Assembly: GCA_902167325.1 (NCBI GenBank)
Contig: LR632930.1
Span: 4,216,001-4,280,000, forward strand
Source of the DNA: Chitinophaga pinensis
GTDB taxonomy: Bacteria; Bacteroidota; Bacteroidia; Chitinophagales; Chitinophagaceae
DNA: 64,000 nt
Reading direction: 5' to 3'
Positions 1-8,568 of this stretch are shown piece by piece. A program made the translations under genes and the position numbers. Positions within the stretch are counted from its first letter, which is position 1; each line of letters starts with the position of its first letter. Below the pieces are notes generated by a model. That model was not told the DNA's origin and did not search any database. It saw nothing but the letters and a program-made list of their open reading frames with translations.

Positions 1-429
1 AGCCGCCAGCTCATCGTCTCCAATATTGAACTGTTCCTGAACTACTGCACCCGTTTTTACGACCGCCAGTTCATTACCCGAGACACGGTACACCGGGGCA
101 TACTGGAGAAATTTGAACAGCTGCTCAACAATTACCTGCAATCAGACCTTCCCCAGCAGCTGGGCCTGCCTTCAGTGGCCTATTGCGCGCAGGAGCTGCA
201 CCTTTCCCCCAATTACTTCGGTGATCTGGTAAAGAAAGAAACCGGGAAGTCGGCACAGGAATACATCCAGTCGAAACTGATGGATGCTGCCAAGTTTAAA
301 CTTGCTGACCCGGATAAAACCATCAATGAGATTGCCTATGAACTGGGGTTTAAGTACCCCCAGCATTTCAGCCGGCTGTTTAAGCAGCGGGTAGGCAATA
401 CACCGGTAGCGTACCGCAATAACAACTGA
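1..429 (+). CDS. AraC-family transcriptional regulator, C-terminal part
   Basis: The reading frame is open from the first base, so the start lies outside the window. The last ~100 residues form a typical AraC double helix-turn-helix: a first helix pair around LHLSPNYFGDLVKKETG and a second around INEIAYELGFKYPQHFSRLFKQ, followed by the usual G-x-TP-x-YR ending. The missing N-terminal part would be the ligand-binding or sensor domain, so the effector cannot be told. It is a DNA-binding activator or repressor in the cytoplasm. A hairpin terminator follows 20 bases after the stop, so it ends its transcription unit and is separate from the downstream sigma-factor locus. Confidence 0.9.
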   Translation, partial: SRQLIVSNIELFLNYCTRFYDRQFITRDTVHRGILEKFEQLLNNYLQSDLPQQLGLPSVAYCAQELHLSPNYFGDLVKKETGKSAQEYIQSKLMDAAKFKLADPDKTINEIAYELGFKYPQHFSRLFKQRVGNTPVAYRNNN

Positions 430-772
430 TCCTCCACTTACAATATAAAGGGCCGCCCATGCGGCCTTTTCTCATTTCCCTGAAACTTACCTACTTTTGC
501 CTCCGTTTATCATTACCGGCCGTCGCTATCCTCCCTCAGGCCTCAGGCCATAAATCCCCCTCAGAAAAATATTTCATTTCCCCATTCACCCTTTTTGCCC
601 TTTCGTCAGACATGTCGGTAAGAGATGGACAAAAACAATCCCGGCACGGGAAGAATTGCCGGGGCAAATAGGAAGCATTAGACATGTAACTATTGATTTT
701 GAATAACTTAGTATGATAAGCTGCTTCCGGCTGATCGACAGGTACGAATAACGCTGACAGAAGTATTGGGAT
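430..772. other. Intergenic region
   Basis: Apart from the terminator at its left end, nothing recognisable was seen. It should hold the promoter of the sigma-factor locus, but no clear TTTG / TAnnTTTG pair was found; the region around 690-701 (TATTGATTTTG) is only a loose match. Confidence 0.5.
448..474 (+). terminator. Rho-independent terminator
   Basis: GGCCGC, loop CCAT, GCGGCC, with flanking A and T runs (AAG...TTTTCTC) just after the AraC stop codon. Confidence 0.75.
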
Positions 773-1336
773 ATGCATCAACCAATTTCAGATGACAACG
801 CTGCGTTCGAGGAGCTTTTCCGGCAACACTTTGTATCGCTCTGCACCATAGCTTACTATGTGGTAGACGATAAGGATGCAGCCCGGGATATTGTCCAGGA
901 TTTTTTCCTGGGGTACTGGAACAAACGGCACCAAATTGTGATTACGCATGACTTTAAAAGCTATGCCGCCAAAGCCATCCGCTATTCGGCCATCACCTAC
1001 CTGAAGAAATCGGGCAGGGTGAAGCTGGAAGAACTGGAGGTGCTGGATGCGCTTGCCCGGGAGTTTACGGTGGAAGACGGAGTGTCCAGAGAAATGCGGT
1101 ACAACGCATTATGGGAAGTACTGAACCGGATGCCGGAACAGCGCCGCAGGATCTTCCTTATGAGTAACCAGGAAAAGATCAAATACAAGGATATCGCTTT
1201 GCAGCTCGGGGTATCCGTCAACACCGTCAAAACACATATCAGGCTTGCGCTGCAATATCTGCGGGTGGAATGTAAATGGATGGTAAAACCTGTTTCCCTG
1301 CTGCTGTGCATGGCACGGTTGGCCTCGTTCTTTTAA
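773..1336 (+). CDS. ECF RNA polymerase sigma factor (FecI-like)
   Basis: An extracytoplasmic-function sigma-70 of 187 residues, the usual length. Region 2 is visible near residues 15-80 (EELFRQHFVSLCTIAYYVV then DIVQDFFLGYWNKR), and region 4 near 115-170, with the HTH at MSNQEKIKYKDIALQLGVSV followed by NTVKTHIRLAL. It is followed 17 bases later by a FecR anti-sigma and then by an STN-type SusC, the standard Bacteroidota arrangement in which ligand binding at the outer membrane frees the sigma factor to transcribe its own SusC/D operon. The last 20 residues are hydrophobic, which is common in this subfamily. Confidence 0.92.
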   Translation: MHQPISDDNAAFEELFRQHFVSLCTIAYYVVDDKDAARDIVQDFFLGYWNKRHQIVITHDFKSYAAKAIRYSAITYLKKSGRVKLEELEVLDALAREFTVEDGVSREMRYNALWEVLNRMPEQRRRIFLMSNQEKIKYKDIALQLGVSVNTVKTHIRLALQYLRVECKWMVKPVSLLLCMARLASFF

Positions 1337-1353
1337 ATCTTCAAACTGAATGT

Positions 1354-2469
1354 ATGCAATTACCTCCTGACGATACCGGAATGGACTGGAACAAAATACT
1401 GGAATCATTAGACGAAGTAAAAATCCCCCAGGATATGACGAAAGAAGAATTCTCAGCCATGTCTGCCGCCCGGGAAGCCCGTGCGCTCCTTGCTGCTGAA
1501 GATTTCAATATAGCCGAAGGCTGGCAGGAGTTCTCCGCCCTGCGCAACAAAAGCAGGTTACGCCGCCTCCGCATCATACGGCTGGCCATTGCCGCCAGCA
1601 TCACCCTCACCATCGGCACAGGCCTTTGGCTCCTTACGCCCGGCACACCCAATATCCAAACCGCCGATGCGCTCCCCGAAGGAAAGGTACGCCTCAAAAC
1701 TGCCGACGGCCGCGTTATTGAGCTTGATAAAGCCGCTCAAACCATTCAGGATAACGACATCGCTCAGGCCAACGCTGCCGGCGACTCCCTTGTTTATACC
1801 GCTGCAGGCACCACCACAGGCCCTGTAAGAATGGATACCCTGGAGATCCCCCGCGGCACACCTTTCCGGCTGGTGCTGGCCGATGGCACCCGTGTATGGC
1901 TCAACGCCACCTCCCGCCTCATTTTCCCCGCCGCCTTTAACGGTCCCCAGCGGGAAGTGTACCTCGAAGGGGAAGGCTACTTTGAAGTGGCACGTAAAAC
2001 AGAACAGCCCTTTATCGTACACACCGGTTCCACGACCACCCGCGTACTGGGCACCTCGTTCAATATCAGGCATTACGATGCCGCGGTAATTACCACCCTC
2101 CGCACCGGGAAAGTACAGGTTGCGGCTGCAGCGCAAACCCTCATCCTGCATCCAGATGAGCAGTCGACCTACCTCGCGAAGGAAGGCTCCCTGCAGAAGA
2201 AAACCGTTGACACGCGCGACTTCCTCGCCTGGGTGGAAGGTGATCTGTATTACGACGCTGTATCCCTGTCTACCATCACCGAAAGCCTTTCGCGCTATTA
2301 CGATTACGCATTTGAATTTGATAATACCACCACTGCCAGCCTCCGCTTTACGCTGGATATGCCACGCCCTGCCACGCTGCAGGAAGTGCTCACACAACTG
2401 CAAACCAGCCGGACCGACCTGCGGTTCGCAGTAGAAGGTAAAACCGTGACCATCTCCCGGCAACCATAA
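1354..2469 (+). CDS. FecR-family anti-sigma factor
   Basis: A 371-residue inner-membrane anti-sigma factor. A short cytoplasmic N-terminal part is followed by one membrane segment (IIRLAIAASITLTIGTGLWLL, preceded by an Arg-rich RLRRLR). A large periplasmic region then carries the FecR domain (EIPRGTPFRLVLADGTRVWL, then REVYLEGEGYFEVA) and a C-terminal STN-like DUF4974 domain (YYDAVSLSTITESLSRYYDYAFEF). An earlier in-frame ATG at 1276 overlaps the sigma gene by 61 bases; ATG 1354 just after the sigma stop is preferred, and 1381 is also possible. It should hold the upstream sigma factor inactive and receive the signal from the SusC protein encoded next. Confidence 0.9.
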   Translation: MQLPPDDTGMDWNKILESLDEVKIPQDMTKEEFSAMSAAREARALLAAEDFNIAEGWQEFSALRNKSRLRRLRIIRLAIAASITLTIGTGLWLLTPGTPNIQTADALPEGKVRLKTADGRVIELDKAAQTIQDNDIAQANAAGDSLVYTAAGTTTGPVRMDTLEIPRGTPFRLVLADGTRVWLNATSRLIFPAAFNGPQREVYLEGEGYFEVARKTEQPFIVHTGSTTTRVLGTSFNIRHYDAAVITTLRTGKVQVAAAAQTLILHPDEQSTYLAKEGSLQKKTVDTRDFLAWVEGDLYYDAVSLSTITESLSRYYDYAFEFDNTTTASLRFTLDMPRPATLQEVLTQLQTSRTDLRFAVEGKTVTISRQP

Positions 2470-2540
2470 ATCATTCACCAGATCTTCCCTCTATCTGCGC
2501 ATTGCGCCCATTTCAGTGCAACCAAAATAATGAAGCTAAC

Positions 2541-5500
2541 ATGAGAAAACTATCGGGTTTACCCGCCATACTGCTACTTTTCAGTCTGCTGCTCACCACC
2601 GGGTCCTCCTTCGCGCAAGACAATGATGCCAGTGATATCCTCGCACGTAAAGTGTCTTACAAGGCAGAAAAATATTCGCTGAACCGGGTACTGAAAGACC
2701 TGCGGAAGCAAATGAACATACGCTTTACTTACAACGACGAACACATCAGGGAACAGCCTCCTGTTACCGTAAACCTGCAGTCGGTATCCTTCGAAACCCT
2801 GCTGAAGGAAATCCTCAAAAGCACAGACCTTACCTATACCGTGGCCTTTGGCGGGGTGATCCTCGCCAAAAAGGAAAAGGTAGCCGCCGCAGTTAACATC
2901 CAAAACCCTAAGGAAATGCATATGGTACTCAGGGGGCAGGTGGTGAGTCCATCAGGAGTGCCGCTGGCAGGCGTTAGCATCCGTGCACTGGAATCCGGAG
3001 CAATGACAGTTACACAGTCAGACGGGATCTTCATGCTCATGCCCCGTGAGAATGAACAGGTGCGCTTCAGCCTGATGGGTATGAAGCCGCTGGTATATAA
3101 AGCAGTTCGTACCGAGCAGGAAATGGTACAGCTTAAAATGGATACCGTAGTGCAGGCCATCCAGGAAGTAGTGGTGAACGGTTACCAGAAGATCGATCCG
3201 CGTTTGGCAACCGGCTCCGTAATGAAGCTTTCTGCAGCGGAAGTGCTGCAGCCAGGGGTGCCTTCTATCGATAAAATGCTGCAGGGCAAGGTACCGGGCC
3301 TTATGATCATCAACACCTCCGGCAGCGTCAATTCCTCACCCAAAATGCGCATGCGCGGCACCTCCACACTGCTGGGCAACGCAGCTCCTTTATGGGTGAT
3401 CGACGGTATGATACTACCCGACCCGGTAGACATATCCTCTGCCGTACTCAACAATATGATCGGCAGTTCCTCCAAATCCAACTTCGAAATGATGGGAAAT
3501 GCCATCAGCGGTGTAAACCCTTATGATATCGAAAGTCTTACTTTCCTGAGAGATGCTGCGGCAACAGCCATCTATGGTACACGTGCCGCCAACGGGGTGA
3601 TCGTGATCACCACCAAAAGAGGGAAGGAGGGGCCCGTCAGGATTACCTACAATACCGATTTCTCCTTCCAGCAACGCCCTTCTTACCGGAAAATGAACCT
3701 GATGAACTCAAAGGAAAGGGTGGAACTTTCCCGGCAATTGATAGCAGACCAGGTAGTGTATTCTCCTAAAACCAGTGGTTTCGATGAATACCTTTCTTAC
3801 GAAGGGCTGCAGCAGGCATTGTATGCCGGCAAGATCACCGAAGAGGAATTCGGCCGGCAGGTAGGTGTACTCGAAACACGCAATACCGACTGGTTTAAGG
3901 AATTGTTCCGCAACGAATTCAGCCTGAATCATTCCCTCAGCCTCAGCGGTGGAAACGATAGAACGACCTACTATGCTTCCGTTATGTATGGAGATAATAA
4001 AAGCGCTGCCAAAGAAGACGGCGCAAAAAACTACTCCGCCTCGATCAAGCTCAATTCCCAGATTAATAAAAAACTGTCACTTGATGTAACGCTCACCAGC
4101 AATTACCGCAAAGCCAGGTCGTATCATTCGAGTGTGAACCCGCAGCGATATGCACTGCAAACCAGCCGCCTGTTCAGTCCGGATGCTTTTATCCCTGCGG
4201 CTACGGGCATCATGGCATCAGCCCCGCCGGAATTTGTCGGCCTCCGCCCGCCAATGATGTATAATATCCATAATGAGATCGCGCATTCTTCCAACACTAC
4301 ATCCAGCCGCTCGGCTACACTCAATCTGAACATTGACTACAAGATATTTCGGGGATTGTACTTCCGGAATTCAAGTAATGTCATCACCTATGCATCGGAA
4401 GGACTGGCTTATATTGATCATAATACCTTCGCCATAGCACAGCTGCGTGGATGGGACCTTGCTTATACACCCACGCCCCTCGACATTTCAAATTCCACCC
4501 TGCCCGCAGGCGGCATTGCGAATACGAACTCGATAAACAATACAACTTTCGGCATGCGGAACAGCCTCGATTACAGTACGGGATTGTTCGAAAACCGTGA
4601 TCAGTTCAATGTCTCACTGGGCAATGAAATACGCAGTGAAATCGGTGATAATCGTTTTTCCACGCAGCCGGGATTCTATCCTGACCGCGGTAACATTTTT
4701 TCGCCTACCGCACGGGGCTTGTATTATCTTAGTTCAAATGGAATCGATTTAACCAAAAAGAATACCCTCTCCATGTACGGCACTATTGCCTACAGCCTGA
4801 TGAACCGGTACATCATCAGCGGTACTATCCGGACAGACGGATCGAACCGCTTCGGGCAATACGCCAACTCCAGGTTCCTGCCTAACTACAGCATATCCGG
4901 CCGATGGAATGCGGCAATGGAAAGCTGGTTCCCACGAGGCATGTTCATCTCCGACTGGCAGGTGAGGGCTTCCTTCGGCACACAGGGAAACGTAGTGTCT
5001 TCCGTAAGCCCTAACCTGATTGCAAAGTACAATCCCAATAAATTGAATCCGACTAACAATATGCCGTACCTCACCATCAAATCTTTACCGTACCCCGACC
5101 TGCGCTGGGAAAAAACCTACCAGTGGAACATCGGCACGAGCCTCGCAATGCTGAACAACCGCCTGAAAATGGAATTGGAAGTGTATTCGAAGAAGACGGT
5201 GGATGTGGTGGATATGTTGCCCATCCCTCTTGAATATGGCATGGAAATCATGTACCGAAACGGCAGTACCATGTACAACAAAGGAATAGAGCTGGCTTTA
5301 ACGGCACATCTGATCAGCAACAAAAATACCCAGCTTTCGCTCAGCCTGAATACCAGCAAGAACCTCAACCGCCTGTCTGATCAGGTATCCACTTTCAATT
5401 ATTTCAATTTCTTCACCGGAACGGGAAACCTGCCGGGTAAGGCTGTTTCCGGTATTTATTCGTATAAGTTCAAAGGCCTGAATCACAACACCGGCAGACC

Positions 5501-6158
5501 CGAGTTCTCCAATTTGGATCTACCGGCAAAAACTACCGATCCGGATGCCTTTCTCGTATACTCCGGGCAACTCGATCCTAAACTGATGCTGAATGTTGCG
5601 CCTACATTCTCTTACAAATCTTTTTCCGCAACAGCATCCATGCTGATCAGTCTGGGGAGTGTGAAACGCCTGAATCCCTATTTTGCAACTACAGACGGCC
5701 TGCAAATGGTACCATCCCCCCATTCCAATGGTAACCGCCTGCTGCTGGACCGCTGGCGCAAACCCGGAGATGAACAGCATACAAACATTCCGGTACTTAC
5801 TGAACAAAATGATCTCAGCAATCAATTAATAATTCCATATATCCCGCTACGTGGTGTTTTCGCCGGCCAGTCTACGGATATCCGCGAGTTCCGGATGTTG
5901 GCTTACGAAAAGTCTGACCTGATGACTGTAAAGAACAATTACCTGCGCTGCAATGCCTTCAATCTGCGGTACACAGTGCCAGGCCGTAAACTCGCAGGCA
6001 CAGCGGTACGCGGCCTTAGCTTCGGTGTCAGCGTCAACAATCTGTTCACCATTGCCAATTCCAAACTCAATGGCCAGGATCCGGAGATAGACGGTATCGG
6101 CACAACCGCATTACCGATGACGCGCCAGTTCGCCGGCGTACTGAACGCTACCTTTTAG
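2541..6158 (+). CDS. SusC/RagA-family TonB-dependent transporter with STN domain
   Basis: A 1205-residue outer-membrane transporter. In order: signal peptide (cleavage after SSFAQ), STN signalling domain at about 35-105 (YSLNRVLKDLRKQMNIRF), a carboxypeptidase-regulatory-like beta-sandwich (VLRGQVVSPSGVPLAGV), the plug (SIDKMLQGKVPGLMI, then FLRDAAATAIYGTRAANGVI), and a long TonB-dependent beta barrel ending in an aromatic residue (LNATF), as beta-barrel assembly usually needs. The STN domain ties it to the FecI/FecR pair upstream. A start 39 bases earlier is possible, but ATG 2541 gives a clean signal peptide. The substrate is not evident; SusCD systems import glycans or peptides, and the neighbouring protease genes slightly favour a peptide-like substrate. 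Confidence 0.94.
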   Translation: MRKLSGLPAILLLFSLLLTTGSSFAQDNDASDILARKVSYKAEKYSLNRVLKDLRKQMNIRFTYNDEHIREQPPVTVNLQSVSFETLLKEILKSTDLTYTVAFGGVILAKKEKVAAAVNIQNPKEMHMVLRGQVVSPSGVPLAGVSIRALESGAMTVTQSDGIFMLMPRENEQVRFSLMGMKPLVYKAVRTEQEMVQLKMDTVVQAIQEVVVNGYQKIDPRLATGSVMKLSAAEVLQPGVPSIDKMLQGKVPGLMIINTSGSVNSSPKMRMRGTSTLLGNAAPLWVIDGMILPDPVDISSAVLNNMIGSSSKSNFEMMGNAISGVNPYDIESLTFLRDAAATAIYGTRAANGVIVITTKRGKEGPVRITYNTDFSFQQRPSYRKMNLMNSKERVELSRQLIADQVVYSPKTSGFDEYLSYEGLQQALYAGKITEEEFGRQVGVLETRNTDWFKELFRNEFSLNHSLSLSGGNDRTTYYASVMYGDNKSAAKEDGAKNYSASIKLNSQINKKLSLDVTLTSNYRKARSYHSSVNPQRYALQTSRLFSPDAFIPAATGIMASAPPEFVGLRPPMMYNIHNEIAHSSNTTSSRSATLNLNIDYKIFRGLYFRNSSNVITYASEGLAYIDHNTFAIAQLRGWDLAYTPTPLDISNSTLPAGGIANTNSINNTTFGMRNSLDYSTGLFENRDQFNVSLGNEIRSEIGDNRFSTQPGFYPDRGNIFSPTARGLYYLSSNGIDLTKKNTLSMYGTIAYSLMNRYIISGTIRTDGSNRFGQYANSRFLPNYSISGRWNAAMESWFPRGMFISDWQVRASFGTQGNVVSSVSPNLIAKYNPNKLNPTNNMPYLTIKSLPYPDLRWEKTYQWNIGTSLAMLNNRLKMELEVYSKKTVDVVDMLPIPLEYGMEIMYRNGSTMYNKGIELALTAHLISNKNTQLSLSLNTSKNLNRLSDQVSTFNYFNFFTGTGNLPGKAVSGIYSYKFKGLNHNTGRPEFSNLDLPAKTTDPDAFLVYSGQLDPKLMLNVAPTFSYKSFSATASMLISLGSVKRLNPYFATTDGLQMVPSPHSNGNRLLLDRWRKPGDEQHTNIPVLTEQNDLSNQLIIPYIPLRGVFAGQSTDIREFRMLAYEKSDLMTVKNNYLRCNAFNLRYTVPGRKLAGTAVRGLSFGVSVNNLFTIANSKLNGQDPEIDGIGTTALPMTRQFAGVLNATF

Positions 6159-6181
6159 TGCATCACCTACAACGCAAGACC

Positions 6182-7690
6182 ATGAAGAAATTATCCGTCA
6201 TATTACTCGCCGCCTGCTGCATGATATCGTGCAAGAAATTCCTGGAGGAATATTCACCATCGGAAGTAACCCCTAAATCCGCATCCGACTTCGGAGAGAT
6301 CCTCGTTACGGATGGTTATCCCGACCCGCTTTCACTGCTGAGTTACTGGACGGTTTTCCTCGACGACGACACCCAGTGCTATGTGGGTGTAGCCAACCAG
6401 GTGCTGGCACCGGAACAACTGGAAAACATCAGGAATGTTTATCAATGGCAGTCTGTTCTTACCAACAATACGCCTAACTCCATCACCCCGTCCCAGATCA
6501 ACGCATGGGGAAACTATTATAAACTGCTCATGGGCGTAAATGTGGTGTTGCAGAACATCGACAAAGCCACCGGCAGCCCGGACGAAAAAGACCAGATCAA
6601 GGGAGAAGCATTGGGACTGCGGGCCATGTATCATTTTATGCTGGTGAACCTGTATGCCAGGCCCTATAATGATTCGCTGACAACGCCGGACCAATCACCC
6701 GGCATCCCCATCCGCCTTGATGGCAACCTTTCCGATGCTTACCTCAGCAGGAACACTGTGAAGGAAGTGTACCAGCAGATCGTCAGCGACCTCGACAGTT
6801 CGCTCATCCTGCTCAACAGGAAGAAAAAAGACAACGATCCTATCCGCTTATCCCACACCGCCATCCATCTGCTCGCCAGCAGGGTGCATCTGTACATGGA
6901 AGACTGGCAAAAATGCATTGAACATGCCGATGCCGTGTTGAAATATCATCCCCAGCTGATGGACTACCGCGACTGGGTAAATAACCCGCCAACGGAAACT
7001 AACCAGCTCATCGGGCCTTTTAATCCGGAATCCATATGGTCGTATGGCAATTATCAGGAACAATATCCATTTTTATATACCGGATATACGACCACTTTTG
7101 ATGTATCATGGGATCTTTACAATTCATTCGATGACAACGACCTCCGGAAATCAGTAGCGTTTAATATCATTCCGGAATATTTAAGAGAATGGATTGCCGT
7201 GGAAATAAGCCAGTTGAAGCATGCGTATATGAACTCTGTTACCGGCCTGACAATGATCAATAATTCATGGCGCAGTTCCGAAGCATACCTCAACCGTGCC
7301 GAAGCATACATTCAGGTGTACCGTACAAAAGGAGACGGGGCCGCTGCTACCGAAGCATTAAAAAGCCTCAATACTCTGCGCGCCAAACGTTTCGACCCTT
7401 CTACCTTCCAGCCCTGGACAGTGCAGCCGGGCAATGCTATGCTGGATTCCTGCCGTAAGGAACGCCGACGCGAACTGTTCCGGGAAGAAACCCACCGCTG
7501 GTTCGACCTTCGCCGCTACGGCATGCCGGAAATTAAGCATAACTATATCCCGGAAGTAGGCACCACGCAATTCTACACGCTGAAGAAGCGCGATCCGCAA
7601 TATGTGATTCCAATACCGGAAGAAGCACATACCAGGAACCCCGCCCTCTCACGCAACCCGGCTATTCCCGGCATCCGCCAGCCAGATTGA
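6182..7690 (+). CDS. SusD/RagB-family nutrient-binding lipoprotein
   Basis: A 502-residue surface lipoprotein that forms the lid of the SusC barrel upstream. The signal peptide ends in a lipobox (CCMISCKK, lipid on the Cys before KKF). The helical TPR-like fold is recognisable from motifs such as EALGLRAMYHFMLVNLYARPY, GIPI and the C-terminal ERRRELFREETHRWFDLRRYG; the ending PIPEEAHTRNPALSRNP is typical of the family. GTG 6158 would overlap the SusC stop by one base; ATG 6182 gives the proper signal peptide. Confidence 0.94.
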   Translation: MKKLSVILLAACCMISCKKFLEEYSPSEVTPKSASDFGEILVTDGYPDPLSLLSYWTVFLDDDTQCYVGVANQVLAPEQLENIRNVYQWQSVLTNNTPNSITPSQINAWGNYYKLLMGVNVVLQNIDKATGSPDEKDQIKGEALGLRAMYHFMLVNLYARPYNDSLTTPDQSPGIPIRLDGNLSDAYLSRNTVKEVYQQIVSDLDSSLILLNRKKKDNDPIRLSHTAIHLLASRVHLYMEDWQKCIEHADAVLKYHPQLMDYRDWVNNPPTETNQLIGPFNPESIWSYGNYQEQYPFLYTGYTTTFDVSWDLYNSFDDNDLRKSVAFNIIPEYLREWIAVEISQLKHAYMNSVTGLTMINNSWRSSEAYLNRAEAYIQVYRTKGDGAAATEALKSLNTLRAKRFDPSTFQPWTVQPGNAMLDSCRKERRRELFREETHRWFDLRRYGMPEIKHNYIPEVGTTQFYTLKKRDPQYVIPIPEEAHTRNPALSRNPAIPGIRQPD

Positions 7691-7714
7691 TTCTCTTAAA
7701 CGTAAACATCTCAC

Positions 7715-8530
7715 ATGAAATCATATCTCATTCCAATATTGGCACTGACCATGGTGGCCTGTCAGAAAGAAAAGAAACTGACAGCCACGCCTTACGAAAG
7801 CCCTTATAAGCTTCCGCAGGGCAATACCCCGGCAGATGATGCCATTATGGCCATCCACCAAAAATATGGCAGCTATGTACTGTACCGCTTCACACAGGCC
7901 GATTATGCTTACGGATATACGACAAAGAAACCAGACAGTGCATTCAATGCTAATCCTGCATACGTAGCCAATGCGCTGCGCTTTTTCCAGGAGCAGCTGA
8001 TGGCGCACTACCCGGAAAGCTTCCTCCGTGAAACCATGCCATATAAGATATTGCTTGCGTCCTATATCGGCTCCGGCACCAACCGCTCCACCAGTGGATT
8101 TGCCAGCACCATGAGTATGCTGGCCATCGGATGGGCCGATAGCACCATACAGCTGAAAACACCTGCGGAACTAAAGAAAATGCGCGGGTCCCTCCATTAC
8201 TATTACTGGGAACGTGCCTTCCGGACTAACAACGTGACCCTCCCGCGCGAGTTCCTGGATCTGGCGCCTGTTTATGTATATGTCAATGTCGTGAACAGGT
8301 ACTCACTTGGTGTGGTGTCTGATATTGATGGCCCATCCCTCAGCGCGGCAGCGGATTATTTCGCCTATATCCAATTACTCACCAGCCACACAACAGCAGA
8401 ACTGGAAGCCGGTCTTTTTCAACCCAGTGTGGACACGAAGGGACTGATCCGCAAAAAATACAACATCGTAAACGATTACTGTAAAAGAATCCATGGGTTA
8501 GATCTGCAGGCCATCGGTCAGTTGCCATAG
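7715..8530 (+). CDS. Lipoprotein resembling SusCD-associated zinc metallohydrolases, motif lost
   Basis: A 271-residue lipoprotein (lipobox LTMVACQK) lying 24 bases after susD-like. Its layout matches my recollection of the substrate-import-associated zinc metallohydrolase lipoproteins (TIGR04549 type) that accompany SusC/D: an early YVLYRF segment, a middle region before the active site, then a stretch ending LPREFLDLAPVYVYV. Where that family carries HEFxH, this protein reads LHYYYWERAF, and where a later DFxE ligand is expected it reads DYFAY. Both zinc-binding motifs therefore appear to be missing. If the assignment is right it is a pseudo-enzyme that may still bind substrate on the cell surface. 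The family link is from memory and is the weak point. Confidence 0.6.
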   Translation: MKSYLIPILALTMVACQKEKKLTATPYESPYKLPQGNTPADDAIMAIHQKYGSYVLYRFTQADYAYGYTTKKPDSAFNANPAYVANALRFFQEQLMAHYPESFLRETMPYKILLASYIGSGTNRSTSGFASTMSMLAIGWADSTIQLKTPAELKKMRGSLHYYYWERAFRTNNVTLPREFLDLAPVYVYVNVVNRYSLGVVSDIDGPSLSAAADYFAYIQLLTSHTTAELEAGLFQPSVDTKGLIRKKYNIVNDYCKRIHGLDLQAIGQLP

Positions 8531-8568
8531 CAGCTACCGTTACATTTTCCGAATAAAAATATTGAATC

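Noticed and set aside
691-701. TATTGATTTTG as promoter of the sigma-factor locus
   Set aside because: Spacing inside the box does not fit TAnnTTTG and there is no TTTG partner at about 20 bases.
1558-2478. 306-codon open frame on the minus strand over the FecR gene
   Set aside because: Low-complexity antisense shadow; the plus-strand FecR protein has clear domains.
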